Below, piece by piece: positions 19,638 through 29,274 of a stretch of 64,000 nt of DNA. The notes beneath the pieces are model-generated. The model saw only the letters and a list, made by a program, of their open reading frames with translations. It was not told where the DNA came from and made no database searches. The position numbers and the translations under genes are program-made. Every line of letters begins with the position of its first letter. Position 1 is the first letter of the stretch. Source of the stretch: Antarcticibacterium sp. 1MA-6-2 (GTDB taxonomy: Bacteria; Bacteroidota; Bacteroidia; Flavobacteriales; Flavobacteriaceae); assembly GCF_021535135.1 (NCBI RefSeq), contig NZ_CP091036.1, forward strand, positions 930,001-994,000, read 5' to 3'.

Positions 19638-21479
19638 TTAAAAATTAAGGTTTAGGTATATATTAAAGTTTATGCCGGGCATCCAGCGATTTTCCATACT
19701 TTGATAGGCTTCATCAAAAAGATTATTTACACGCGCACCCAGTCTGTAATTTGCCATATTTCCAAAACCATAGGAAGAGGCTATATTTGAAACTGAGTAA
19801 GAAGACAGATTATAGCGAGTATCATTGTTTGACCGGGTAAAAACTTCACCGTTGAACATAAGTTGGTAATTCACCTCCCATCGCTTGTTTTTATATTCCA
19901 GGGAAGCAGTAGTTTTATGAAAAGGCACATAAATTAACTGTTGGTAAGTGTCTCGGTTTTCTGAAACTGTATAAGCATAGGTAGCATTAAGGTTTACATA
20001 CTGTTGATCTCCAATTTTCCTGTTCCACCTCATTAGTCCTTCAAGCCCATAGGTTCTAACTTCTGCCACATTTCTGGGTCTCCACTCACCGTTACTTCCG
20101 GGAATCCACTGGATCATATTTTTAATATCTATATAGTAAGCAGTAAGATCTAAACCTATTCCTTTCCAGGTAAAGCTGTTTCCAATTTCCCCTTGCAGAG
20201 AAACTTCCGGATTTAAAACTGTATTTCCAGATGTTGTCCAGTAGAGATCATTATAGGTTGGGATTCGAAAATTTCGGGAGACGTTCAGCTTAAGAATATA
20301 AAATTCTGAAAATTTATAGCGCCCTCCTGCTGAAAAAAGGAAGGGACTTTTATAATTATTGGTGCTTTCCTTCCGCAAACCTGCCTCATAAGTTAAGTGG
20401 TCATTAGGCTAGGTGTTTCATTAAAAGCGCAGCGGAAAATATATTCCTGTTGTTCTCTCCAATGCTACTTCCCTCACCCATGGTGTAGGTGTTCGTTAAG
20501 ATTGCATTGAACTGGAACTTTTCCAAACCTGAATATTCGAGGTCATATTTGCCAATAATAGTTTTTGCCTCTCCAAAAGAATAACGGTTTGAATCTATGT
20601 TCTCGTAGTAACGGTAATTTTCATCCAAAAAAGCAATCCTGGTAATAGATTTAAATTTCTGTAACCTGCTCTCCCACTCCAGCAAATTACGATTATTGAA
20701 GTTTTGATACTTTGTCCTCGTTTCTGAAGGCCTTATTAAGGAAAAATGTCTTTCACTGTCGAAAAGTTCCCCGTAATATTTAAAAATATTGCGATTGTTA
20801 AACCTAGTATGCAATCCCAAAGTTTATGGAATTACTGTAGAACTGTCCGTTAAGATTTTTCCTGGCGTTTGGCCATTCATAATCGTTATCTGAACTATTA
20901 TGCGCTCCTGCCACAGATATACTCCATTTTTCCCAACCTGCCTTTAGCCTGTAACGAGCATCAAGAGTATTAAAGCTTCCGTATTCAAGAAAAAGATCAT
21001 TTTCCAGTCTATCCCGAAAGGACAAATTTGTATTTAAATGTACGGTTCCTCCAATTGCCCCAGTGCCATAGGCAACACTTCCTCCGCCGCCCCTAACTGC
21101 TATCTCATCAAAGCCTGCAGCATTAATAGTATTAAAATCTATTTGCCCGTTAAATTGTGAATTAATATTGATCCCATTCCACAAAACAGCCGTTTGTGAT
21201 GCAGTAGTACCCCTAAAAGCTTAGTGAAGAAACCATCCCGTTACCGTTTTCCTTGAAGAAAATAGGAGTATTAAAATTTAACAAAGAAGTTAGTAAAGGA
21301 CGGGTATGTTTGGTAGCCGAATCAGAAATTTTAATTACTGTTTGGCCCGTAGAAAAGTCTTTAAGACGGGTGTCTACAAGAAAGACTTCCTCAAGTACTG
21401 TAATAGAATCCGGTTGTGCAATTGCAGGGAATGCAAATACAAGTGCCGTTAAGGTAAAAAAGTAGTATACGTTTTTCAT
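19638..21479 (-). CDS. btuB: TonB-dependent vitamin B12 receptor (frameshifted three times)
   Basis: About 613 residues, BtuB size. A signal peptide (YFFTLTALVFAFPAIAQ), then a plug domain (SSPAFRGTTASQTAVLWNGI after repair, AVRGGGGSVAYGTGAIGGTV), then a 22-strand-type barrel ending in an aromatic C-terminus (NFNIYLNLNF). The upstream cobalamin riboswitch on the same strand and the adjacent BtuG-like and btuFCD genes identify the substrate as cobalamin. Breaks: GCTTAGT at 21219-21225 (expected ACCAGC on the minus strand, SPAF), CCTAGTA at 20803-20809 (expected ACCGG, AYRFNN), and GCTAGGT at 20408-20414 (expected ACCAGC, KHQPNDHL). Confidence 0.9.
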
Positions 21480-21524
21480 CTGCCTCAGACTTTTATCCCG
21501 AAAGTCGCGAATCTTTTAAGTTTG

Positions 21525-21760
21525 ATTTGGCAGGTCTCCTGGCTCGCGTCTTTTTGTTCACCTTCCCATTCCATTTTAAGGAACAGTGGTAAAGAAGTAA
21601 TAACAAAAAGCATCCCTGTTTAAGGGACAAAGCTTACAGTTGCGGGAACAGCTCAGGATTAATTGAAGTATTAAATACGAATTAAAAATATTCTATCTTC
21701 AATTCACCTGATTCCCTTTTAATCGAAATGGCGCTATAAATATAGCACCCGTATCGAACC
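21525..21760 (-). promoter_or_regulatory. Cobalamin riboswitch
   Basis: Read on the minus strand, the region contains the conserved B12 elements in order: AGGGAATCAGGTGAATT (around 21700-21720), CCCGCAACTGTAAGC (around 21630-21646), GGGAAGGTGAA (around 21556-21570), and the B12 box AGCCAGGAGACCTGCC (21529-21544). It lies 50 bases upstream of btuB on the same strand, so B12 should lower btuB and the BtuG-like gene. The transcript probably starts near 21765, just after a minus-strand TAAATTTG box (21773-21780). Confidence 0.93.
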
Positions 21761-21826
21761 AAAATTCTGGTGCAAATTTAAACATTTAAGTTTCTTTACG
21801 CTGAAAAAAATTAAATAATATTACTT

Positions 21827-22984
21827 TTGAGCTGTAAATCCCATGCCTTGAAAAATAATCTCTTACTCATTTTCGCTGTTCTATTCTTATCCTGTAAAGG
21901 AGAAAGCGAAAAAGGCTCTTCTCCCAAACCAACTGAAGCTGAGCTGGTTGAAATTAAATATGCTGAAGGATTTTCTATTGAATCTTATGAGGGTTATAAA
22001 GTCCTTATCGTTAAAGATCCCTGGCCAGATGCCAATCAAATTTACCGCTATTTACTTGTAGAGGATGAAGCAAAAGTACCTGCTGATTTAAAGTTTGAGC
22101 ACAAAATTAAAATTCCTGTAGAAAATATTGTCGTTACATCCACCACCCATATCCCCTCACTTGAAGTTTTAGAAAGTGAAGAAAAATTAATAGGATTCCC
22201 GGGACTTGATTATGTTTCTTCTCAAAAAACAAGAAATAGGATTGAAAGTGGAGAAATAACCGAATTAGGAAAAAATGAAGCGATCAATACTGAAATCCTA
22301 ATTGCTTCAAATCCTGACCTGGTGATTGGTTTCGCGGTAAACGGTAACAATAAAACTTACAACACATTAAAAAGAGCTGGAATACTAGTCATTTTCAATG
22401 GAGACTGGACAGAAAATTCACCTTTAGGAAAAGCCGAATGGATAAAATTTTTTGGCGCACTCTTTAATAAATCTAAAGAAGCTGAAGAATATTTCATCCG
22501 GGTGGAGATAAATTATCAGGCAGCAAAAACACTTGCAAAGGCAGCTGAAGAAAAACCTGTTGTCTTAAGTGGCTCAATGTACAAGGAGCAGTGGTACGTT
22601 CCCTATGGTAATTCCTGGCTTGCGCAATTCATTGAAGATTCTAATGCTTCATATATTTACAAGGATACTGAAGGAAGTGGTAGTATTGCCCTGGCCTTTG
22701 AAACCGTCTTAAGTGATGCTCAAAATGCTGATTATTGGGTTGCTCCCGGTCAATTTATATCTTTTGAACAATTACAGGAAGCTTCTCATCATTACGAGCA
22801 ATTTAAAGCAGTAACATCAAAAAATGTATTCACTTATGCTAACACTAAAGGTGAAACAGGCGGAGTTATTTTTTATGAGCAGGCACCCAATAGACCAGAT
22901 CTGGTTTTGAAGGACCTTATCTCGATATTCCACCCCTCTTTACTTCCGGATTATGAGAGGACATTCTTTAAACCCTTAGATTAA
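21827..22984 (+). CDS. btuF: Vitamin B12 ABC transporter substrate-binding lipoprotein
   Basis: About 385 residues. The nominal start is a TTG; another TTG at about 21848 gives a cleaner lipoprotein signal (KNNLLLIFAVLFLSCKGE). Periplasmic binding protein class III features: VVTSTTHIPSLEVLE, IGFPGLDYVSS, NPDLVIGFAVNGN, then a long helix and a second lobe (VVLSGSMYKEQWYVPYGNSW). It delivers cobalamin from btuB to the permease btuC, whose ATG overlaps this stop codon by one base. Transcribed away from btuB; no riboswitch is seen on this strand. Confidence 0.85.
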   Translation: MSCKSHALKNNLLLIFAVLFLSCKGESEKGSSPKPTEAELVEIKYAEGFSIESYEGYKVLIVKDPWPDANQIYRYLLVEDEAKVPADLKFEHKIKIPVENIVVTSTTHIPSLEVLESEEKLIGFPGLDYVSSQKTRNRIESGEITELGKNEAINTEILIASNPDLVIGFAVNGNNKTYNTLKRAGILVIFNGDWTENSPLGKAEWIKFFGALFNKSKEAEEYFIRVEINYQAAKTLAKAAEEKPVVLSGSMYKEQWYVPYGNSWLAQFIEDSNASYIYKDTEGSGSIALAFETVLSDAQNADYWVAPGQFISFEQLQEASHHYEQFKAVTSKNVFTYANTKGETGGVIFYEQAPNRPDLVLKDLISIFHPSLLPDYERTFFKPLD

Positions 22985-24015
22985 TGCAAGGAAGTACCCA
23001 TTATAAGATACTTTTACTCATTCTGTTTTTAGCGGTCATTGCCTTTTCAATTTTAAATTTAAGCCTGGGATCGGTTAATATCCCGGTGAGGGAAGTTTTT
23101 AACACATTTCTTGGGGAGGAAGTTAGCAGGGAAAGCTGGAAATATATTCTTATTGAATTTCGTCTTCCAAAGGTAATGACGGCCATTCTCACGGGATCTG
23201 GTCTTGCGGTTAGCGGGCTTTTAATGCAGACCTTATTTCGCAACCCTCTGGCAGGTCCCTACGTCCTGGGACTTAGCAGTGGAGCCAGCCTGGGAGTTGC
23301 TCTTATAATTATGGGTTCGTACGTTTTTGGAGGAGTAGCCACTAGCTTTTTACTTTCCAAATGGAGCCTGGTAATAGCCGCAAGTTTGGGGAGTTTACTT
23401 GTTTTACTAGCGGTACTTCTCGCTTCAGCCAAACTGCGGGATACTATGGCTATTTTAATTATAGGTCTTATGTTCGCCAGTCTCACTGCTGCAGTGGTAA
23501 GCGTTTTATCTTATTTTAGTCCTGCAGCACAATTGCAACAATATGTCTTTTGGTCTTTTGGCAGCCTGGGAAATCTTTCCTGGGAAGAAGTAGGAATTTT
23601 ATTTATTTTCTGGATCCTGGGAATAATTATCTCTGTCTTCTGCATTAAAAATTTAAATTCGCTTCTGCTGGGGGAGCAATATGCCAGGAGCCTGGGAGTA
23701 AGCATTGGCAGAAACAGACTCTTGATAATACTGGCCACAAGTTTGTTGGCAGGAAGTATCACCGCCTTTGCAGGTCCCATTGCATTTGTAGGATTAGCGG
23801 TCCCTCATTTGATAAGAAATGTGATCTCTTTAAATGATCACAGGATATTGCTTCCCGCTGTGATTTTAGGTGGAGCCATTTTAATGCTTGTGTGTGATAT
23901 AGTTGCACAATTACCCGGCAGTCAATATACTTTACCTATTAATGCCATCACCTCTCTCGTTGGAGCTCCTGTAGTCATATGGCTATTGGTGAGGAAGCGA
24001 AAATTTATATTTTAA
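22984..24015 (+). CDS. btuC: Vitamin B12 / iron-siderophore type ABC permease (FecCD family)
   Basis: 343 residues, about ten membrane helices, FecCD/BtuC family. Conserved parts include RLPKVMTAILTGSGLAVSG, MQTLFRNPLAGPYVLGLSSG, and the coupling segment AGPIAFVGLAVPHLIRN. Start overlaps the stop of btuF (TAATG). Substrate assignment to cobalamin rests on the riboswitch-controlled btuB next door; the family alone also covers siderophore-iron transporters. Intact. Confidence 0.88.
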   Translation: MQGSTHYKILLLILFLAVIAFSILNLSLGSVNIPVREVFNTFLGEEVSRESWKYILIEFRLPKVMTAILTGSGLAVSGLLMQTLFRNPLAGPYVLGLSSGASLGVALIIMGSYVFGGVATSFLLSKWSLVIAASLGSLLVLLAVLLASAKLRDTMAILIIGLMFASLTAAVVSVLSYFSPAAQLQQYVFWSFGSLGNLSWEEVGILFIFWILGIIISVFCIKNLNSLLLGEQYARSLGVSIGRNRLLIILATSLLAGSITAFAGPIAFVGLAVPHLIRNVISLNDHRILLPAVILGGAILMLVCDIVAQLPGSQYTLPINAITSLVGAPVVIWLLVRKRKFIF

Positions 24016-24027
24016 TTTATAAAAAAG

Positions 24028-24815
24028 ATTGATTCACATATTACCCTTAGTACTAAAAACCTTGAAATAGGTTATAAAAGTAAAAAGAAGAATACTGTTA
24101 TAGCTTCTCAAATTAACCTAGATATTTATGAAGGGGAGTTAGTAGCCGTAGTGGGTGTTAACGGGGTTGGAAAATCTACTCTCTTACGTACATTAAGTGG
24201 AGTGCAGGAAGCTCTCCTGGGAGAAATTTTTATTAGATCGAAGCCTTTACAGGAAACTTCATCATTAGAACTGGCAGAATTGGTGAGTGTCGTGCTTACT
24301 TAAGTCAACCTTATTCTAAGAATCTAACTGTTCTTGAGCTAATTGCTTTGGGAAGACAACCTTATACCAATTGGATAGGAACATTATCACAAAAGGACAG
24401 TGAGCACATCAGGAATTCTCTGAAATTAATTGATATTGAAGATATACAACATAAGAAATGTTATGAGTTGAGTGACGGTCAACTTCAAAAGGTACTAATA
24501 GGCCGGGCACTTGCACAGGATACTCCGGTAGTGCTGCTGGATGAACCCACCACACATCTTGATATTTACCACCAGGCGTACGTATTAAAACTCCTGAAAA
24601 GACTTACAATTCAAACGAGGAAAAGTATAGTATTTTCTACGCACGAGATTAATCTGGCCCTGCAGTTATGCGATAAGATCATTTTGATGAAAAAAGATGA
24701 CGTAATGATAGGTTCTCCTTTTCAACTCATGGAAAATGAGGCCTTCTCCAGAATTTTTCCTGAAGATCTCATCGTTTTTGATAAATCATCTCAATCATTT
24801 AAAATTAAACCTTAA
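24028..24815 (+). CDS. btuD: Vitamin B12 ABC transporter ATP-binding protein (frameshifted)
   Basis: About 260 residues. Walker A GVNGVGKST, ABC signature LSDGQLQKVLIGRALAQ, Walker B VVLLDEPTTHLD, switch His in STHEINLAL. The reading frame opens with IDSHITLSTKNLEIGYKSK, but there is no ATG in the short gap after btuC; an ATT at 24028 is the most likely start unless a base is wrong. Broken at 24298-24305 by ACTTAAGT, where VVLTGQPYSKNLTV expects ACTGGT. It powers uptake by btuC. Confidence 0.83.
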
Positions 24816-24847
24816 CTGAAAATCTTCAGGAGAAGTGGGCACAGAAC

Positions 24848-24877
24848 TTTTACAAGAAGATCATTTAATTATCTTTG
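24848..24877 (+). promoter_or_regulatory. Candidate Bacteroidota promoter of rmuC
   Basis: TTTT near 24848 and TATCTTTG at 24870-24877, about 18 bases apart, 25 bases before the rmuC ATG. It fits TTTG-N19-TAnnTTTG. Confidence 0.45.
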
Positions 24878-24902
24878 AGTAAATTCTTCTCTGCCAGATA
24901 TC

Positions 24903-26313
24903 ATGGATTTTATTCTGAACCCGTTTTATTTACTTCTTGCTCTCGCCCTGGGTTACTTGCTGGGCAACTATATCGCTGGTTTAAAAGCTAAAGCAAGATC
25001 GGGTGATTTAGCTGAAAAAAACAATCAATTAAAACTTAAGATTGAAGACCTTAATAATCAGCATATCAACAGTGTTGAAGAATTTAAAAAAGAAAGGTCT
25101 GAAGCACTACTTCACCACGAAAACCTGTTATTTAAAGTAGAAAAAGAGAGAGATCTATTGAGGAAAGAAAGAGATTTTTTCAGCAATGATCTTACCCGAA
25201 GAAATGCAGAATTTGAGAACCTTCAGCAAAGAAATCTGGAACAAAAAGAGGAAGTAGAACAACTTCAGAAAAAATTTGAAGCGCAATTTGAAAATCTGGC
25301 GAACAAGATCTTTGAAGAAAAATCAGAAAAATTTACCAACCTTAATAAGGAAAATATTCAAAATATTTTGCACCCGCTAAACGAGAAGATCAAAAGTTTT
25401 GAAGAAAAGGTTCAAAAGAATAATTCCGACTTTATAGAGCGGCATGCACAGTTGGGTGAGCAACTTCAATTCCTTAATAAACAAAACATCAGGATTAGTG
25501 AGGAAGCTACCAATCTCACAAAAGCATTAAAAGGAGATTCCCAAATGCAGGGGAACTGGGGGGAAATGATTCTGGAAAGAGTCCTGGAACGAAGCGGTTT
25601 GCAGAAAGACAGCGAATATTTTGTGCAGCAGAATTTTCAAACAGAAGAAGGGAAGAACATTCGTCCTGATGTAGTGATCTTTTTACCCGGAAATAAGAAA
25701 ATGATCGTAGATTCTAAAGTCTCTCTTGTGGCGTATGAGCGCTGTATGAATGAACCTGAAGAATCTCTTCGCAGGAATCATATAAAAGATCATCTCACTT
25801 CGGTAAAAAAACGGGTGGAGGAATTGAGTGCTAAAAACTATCACATACTTTACGAAATGGAGAGCCCTGATTTCGTATTGTTATTTATCCCAATAGAATC
25901 TGCATTTGCAATGGCATCGGGTGAATATCCAAATTTGTATTCTGAAGCATTTGATAAAAACATTATTATAGTTACTCCCACCACTCTTTTAGCTGTTTTG
26001 AAAACTGTGGATACGATGTGGCAAAATGAGAAACAAAAACAAAATGCCATTGACATTGCAACTCAGGCTAAGTGCGCTTTATGATTCTTTTGTAAATCTC
26101 ACAGACGATCTTCAGAAGATTGGTCGTCAATTAGGTACTGTGCAGGGAAGTTATGATACTGCCATTAAAAAGTTAACTAATAAAGGAAATTTAGTGAACC
26201 GGGTTGAAAAATTGAAAAAATTGGGTGCAAAAGCAAGCAAGCAGCTGGATCAAAAGCTTCTCACCCGCGCCCAAAATAGCAGTGATAGTTACGAAATTGA
26301 TGATGCTGAATAA
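24903..26313 (+). CDS. rmuC: DNA recombination protein RmuC (frameshifted)
   Basis: About 470 residues. An N-terminal membrane helix (ILNPFYLLLALALGYLLGNY), a long coiled coil (residues 30-180), and the RmuC nuclease-like core: GNWGEMILERVLERSGL, RPDVVIFLPGNKKMIVDSKV, SPDFVLLFIPIESAF, and VTPTTLLAVLKTV. RmuC limits DNA inversions at short inverted repeats. Frame broken at 26067-26073 by GCTAAGT (expected GCTGGT in TQAGALYDSFVNL). The C-terminal 80 residues (GRQLGTVQGSYDTAIKKLT) then match the family. Confidence 0.92.
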
Positions 26314-26440
26314 AATAAATGTTTTTAAGGATATATTACTTTATAACTTTGTCATGTACACAAAGACTTTTTTGAGGTAATTTTTCCCGTTCGTATATAT
26401 TATAAAATGAAAATGTAAATTTGGTTCACCACATCGTACC

Positions 26441-26809
26441 ATGAAAAAGACGCTTTACTATATATTGGGAAGTTTACTACTACTTTACCTTCTCTATTTT
26501 GCTTTCATTTACTTTGTACCCTATAGCGAAGGGACTCGTACCGGGGAATTAATAAAATTCAGCAGGAAAGGTGTTATTACTAAAACCTGGGAAGGTGAAA
26601 TTAGCCAGGGAATAAGTGGTGCCCAGATTTTCCAGTTTTCCGTTCTAGACGGGAATAAAGAAGTTATAAAGGAGCTAAGGGAAAACGAAGGTAATTATGT
26701 AAAACTCACATACGTTGAAAGGTATTCTACCTTTATATTTTGGGGAGATACCCGCTATTTTATTACAGAAGTTGAAGAGGCAAGATCGCCACATTTTAGA
26801 GACAGATAA
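26441..26809 (+). CDS. Small membrane-anchored protein of unknown function
   Basis: 122 residues. One N-terminal membrane helix (LYYILGSLLLLYLLYFAFIY) followed by a soluble beta-rich domain (GTRTGELIKFSRKGVITKTW, GNYVKLTYVERYSTFIFWG). The pattern is common in Flavobacteriia, where it is a conserved hypothetical protein. It overlaps the thioesterase gene by one base (TAATG), so the two are co-transcribed. I cannot give a function. Confidence 0.6.
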   Translation: MKKTLYYILGSLLLLYLLYFAFIYFVPYSEGTRTGELIKFSRKGVITKTWEGEISQGISGAQIFQFSVLDGNKEVIKELRENEGNYVKLTYVERYSTFIFWGDTRYFITEVEEARSPHFRDR

Positions 26810-27357
26810 TGCACGAAAAATTTAAAAAAATAACCCAGTCACAGGTAGTAATTTCCGAATTAATGCTTCCCTCCCATTCCAATTTTAATGGGAAAATCCA
26901 TGGAGGATATATTTTGTCACTCCTAGACCAGATCGCCTTTGCCTGTGCCTCCAAACACTCCGGTGTCTATTGTGTTACAGCAAGCGTGGACACAGTAGAT
27001 TTTTTAAATCCTATTGAAATTGGAGAACTCGTCACAATGAAAGCTTCAGTTAATTACGTGGGTTCCAGTTCCATGGTCATAGGTATTAGAGTGGAGGCTG
27101 AAAACATTCAAACAGGAGTAGTAAAACATTGTAATTCCTCTCATTTTACAATGGTAGCAAAGGATAAAGAAGGAAAATCGGTCAAAGTTCCAGGTCTCAT
27201 AATAGAAACTGATGATGATATACGCAGGTTCGTCAAAAGCATTCAACGAAGCAATATGAAAAAGAAGCGCAAGCAGGAATTTCATGAAACCGATTTTACC
27301 TCCAGTGAATACCTTCATTTACTTAAAGATCACAACGTGAAGTTGGAAATGAAATGA
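26809..27357 (+). CDS. Acyl-CoA thioesterase, hotdog fold (YciA/BACH type)
   Basis: 182 residues. Hotdog core with SHSNFNGKIHGGYILSLLDQIAFACASKHSG, read here as two motifs: NFNGKIHGG, holding the catalytic Asn/Asp region, and LLDQIAFACA, the long helix. VDFLNPIEIGELVTMKASVNYVG follows. Members cleave acyl-CoA to free CoA and fatty acid in the cytoplasm. It overlaps the next gene by four bases (ATGA). Substrate chain length is unknown. Confidence 0.85.
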   Translation: MHEKFKKITQSQVVISELMLPSHSNFNGKIHGGYILSLLDQIAFACASKHSGVYCVTASVDTVDFLNPIEIGELVTMKASVNYVGSSSMVIGIRVEAENIQTGVVKHCNSSHFTMVAKDKEGKSVKVPGLIIETDDDIRRFVKSIQRSNMKKKRKQEFHETDFTSSEYLHLLKDHNVKLEMK

Positions 27358-28331
27358 AAATAAATGGTTTTATACTATCCTTACTGTCGGCAATCCTGTT
27401 GGCCTATTTCTTTCCCACTGCTTTAAGTCGCCTGCCTCTTCCTTTAATTATAAATATTGGGATTGGTCTTATCTTTTTCTTTTACGGACTTAAAATGGCT
27501 CCCGCAGAGCTTAAACAGGGATTTTTTAATTATCCTTCCCATTTCTTAATACAGGGTACAACTTTTATCTTATTCCCCTTCATTACCCTTGCCTTTTTTC
27601 CATTTTTTGAAGGAGGAACTGAATCTGATCTATGGTTGGCAATCTTTTTCCTAGGAGTTCTTCCCTCTACAGTTTCCTCATCTGTAGTTATGGTTGCCAT
27701 TGCGAAAGGAAACCTGCCTACCGCAATTTTTAATGCCAGTATCTCCGGATTAATCGGAATTCTGGCCACTCCACTTTTGTTAAGCATCTTTCTTTCTGAT
27801 TCCGGAAAATTTGAATTTCTGGACGTTGTCCTAAAGCTGGTTTTTCAAATTGTTCTTCCATTATGTGCAGGTCTTTTATTACAAAGGTTCTTTGGAAATA
27901 TTGCGCTTAAATACAGTAAAAGTCTTGGTTTATTTGATAAAGCAGTTATAGTATTGATCGTTTACTCGAGTTTTAGTAACTCCTTCAATTCCAATCTTTT
28001 TGCAACCGTGGGGGTACTGGATCTTGTGAAACTTTTCGCTATTGTAATTGTCCTGTTTTTCCTTGTATATGGAATGATGAGCTATATCTGCAGAATTTTA
28101 GGTTTCAGCTTAAAAGATACTATAACTGTAAAATTTTGTGGAACTAAAAAATCTCTTGTTCATGGTTCGGTAATGGTGAAGATTATCTTCGGAAGCAGCG
28201 CCAGTGTGGGTCTTTTTCTTCTGCCAATCATGTTATATCACATTCTTCAGTTACTGCTCGTTTCGGTTTTTGCTGAAAACTATCGGCAAAAGTGGCTAAA
28301 GCAGTCTAATCCTGCTATTGTAGAAGATTAA
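27354..28331 (+). CDS. Bile acid:sodium symporter (BASS) family transporter
   Basis: 325 residues and about nine or ten membrane helices of the SBF-like family. Features: LIFFFYGLKMAPAELKQG near residue 45, FLGVLPSTVSSSVVMVAIAKGN near 100, typical of the sodium-site crossover, and VKFCGTKKSLVHGSVMVKIIFG near 260. Members co-transport organic anions with sodium; the substrate here is unknown. It ends 17 bases inside the convergent DUF423 gene. Confidence 0.83.
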   Translation: MKINGFILSLLSAILLAYFFPTALSRLPLPLIINIGIGLIFFFYGLKMAPAELKQGFFNYPSHFLIQGTTFILFPFITLAFFPFFEGGTESDLWLAIFFLGVLPSTVSSSVVMVAIAKGNLPTAIFNASISGLIGILATPLLLSIFLSDSGKFEFLDVVLKLVFQIVLPLCAGLLLQRFFGNIALKYSKSLGLFDKAVIVLIVYSSFSNSFNSNLFATVGVLDLVKLFAIVIVLFFLVYGMMSYICRILGFSLKDTITVKFCGTKKSLVHGSVMVKIIFGSSASVGLFLLPIMLYHILQLLLVSVFAENYRQKWLKQSNPAIVED

Positions 28332-28713
28332 TTCCATACTCCATAGCATTGTAGGTAAAGATCGCCCAGCCAATCAAAAGGAGTAATCCTCCCAAAGGGG
28401 TGACAGGACCCAGAAATTTGATCTTTTTACCTCGGGCAGCACTCAAGCTTAGAGCATAAATTCTAAAGGAAAACAGGAATGTTCCAAGTACGAAGCACCA
28501 CCCCATAACAATTTGCGAGGAAGTGGTAAAGGGAAATATTATTGCACAAATTATTAGAACAAGTGCGTGATACATTTGATATCTCACTCCTGTTTCAAAG
28601 CTGGATTGTGAGGTTTCATTGAGGATCTTTTTAAGGGCATGAGCTCCAAAGGCTCCAAATAAAACAGCTAAACCTCCATAAATGCCTCCTAAAATTAACA
28701 GATTTTCTTTCAT
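28315..28713 (-). CDS. DUF423 membrane protein (YgdD family)
   Basis: 132 residues and four membrane helices. The family signature GLAVLFGAFGAHALKK lies near residue 14, then YQMYHALVLIICAI, GWCFVLGTFLFSFRIYALSL, and GPVTPLGGLLLLIGWA. Small inner-membrane proteins of unknown function found across bacteria. Its 3' end overlaps the convergent BASS transporter gene by 17 bases. Confidence 0.88.
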   Translation of the reverse strand: MKENLLILGGIYGGLAVLFGAFGAHALKKILNETSQSSFETGVRYQMYHALVLIICAIIFPFTTSSQIVMGWCFVLGTFLFSFRIYALSLSAARGKKIKFLGPVTPLGGLLLLIGWAIFTYNAMEYGINLLQ

Positions 28714-28761
28714 AGTGCTAAAATTACGTGAAAATAAGGACCCTACAACAGTTCCTAATTT

Positions 28762-28789
28762 TTTGTAGATTCAATTTGTCGTATCTTTA
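28762..28789 (+). promoter_or_regulatory. Candidate promoter of lipocalin-like gene
   Basis: TTTG at 28762-28765 and TATCTTTA at 28782-28789, close to the Bacteroidota consensus, 19 bases before the start codon at 28808. Confidence 0.4.
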
Positions 28790-28807
28790 AACAAAAATAG
28801 AATTATT

Positions 28808-29206
28808 ATGAAAAAATCATTATTTATTGCTGCAATATTAGCTTTCTTTCTTACCAGTTGTGGTGGTCCTAAAATAGTGGGAACCTGGAATGTTGATCGA
28901 TACGTAGTAGACAATCAGCAAGGAAGAACAATGAACACAACAAATGCTTACCAGATAAAGATAAATAAAAATGGTACCGGAGAAAAAGATATAAACTATG
29001 CTATGTTTCAAACAGAGTTTAGTGATACACAAAGTTTTAGATGGAATATGCCCAGCGAGGATTTAATTACCCTTACAAGTTCAAATTCCACCAATTCTGA
29101 TCTTGATAAAACCTGGATCATTGTTTCTAAAAAGAAGGATAAGCAAGTATGGCGTTCTACAGATGGTAAGAACACTGTCCAAACTTTAGAATTAAGTAAA
29201 AATTAA
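28808..29206 (+). CDS. Lipocalin-like lipoprotein
   Basis: 132 residues. Signal with lipobox (FFLTSCGGPK), then KIVGTWNVDRYVVDN, the opening strand of the lipocalin-like/DUF4923-type small barrels common in Flavobacteriia. Further strands: YQIKINKNGTGEKDI, TQSFRWNMPSEDLITL, KQVWRSTDGKNTVQTLEL. Role and ligand unknown; probably faces the periplasm or cell surface. Followed by a shared terminator with carB. Confidence 0.7.
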   Translation: MKKSLFIAAILAFFLTSCGGPKIVGTWNVDRYVVDNQQGRTMNTTNAYQIKINKNGTGEKDINYAMFQTEFSDTQSFRWNMPSEDLITLTSSNSTNSDLDKTWIIVSKKKDKQVWRSTDGKNTVQTLELSKN

Positions 29207-29226
29207 TTTTCTGCTTTTTAAGAAAT

Positions 29227-29259
29227 AAAAAAGGCTGCCAATCGGCAGCCTTTTTTTTA
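29227..29259. terminator. Bidirectional terminator between lipocalin-like gene and carB
   Basis: AAGGCTGCC (29231-29239) pairs with GGCAGCCTT (29244-29252), followed by T8 on the plus strand and preceded by an A run serving the minus strand. Confidence 0.88.
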
Positions 29260-29274
29260 TAGGTTTAAAATTGT

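Noticed and set aside
21480..21826. A second riboswitch facing btuF on the plus strand
   Set aside because: All B12 box elements read on the minus strand only; the plus-strand sequence before 21827 has no such order.
458..24305. Restriction-cloning scars (AflII-like CTTAAG, filled NheI or SpeI sites)
   Set aside because: Sites are spread over 62 kb of ordinary chromosome and many lesions lack the CTTAAG form.
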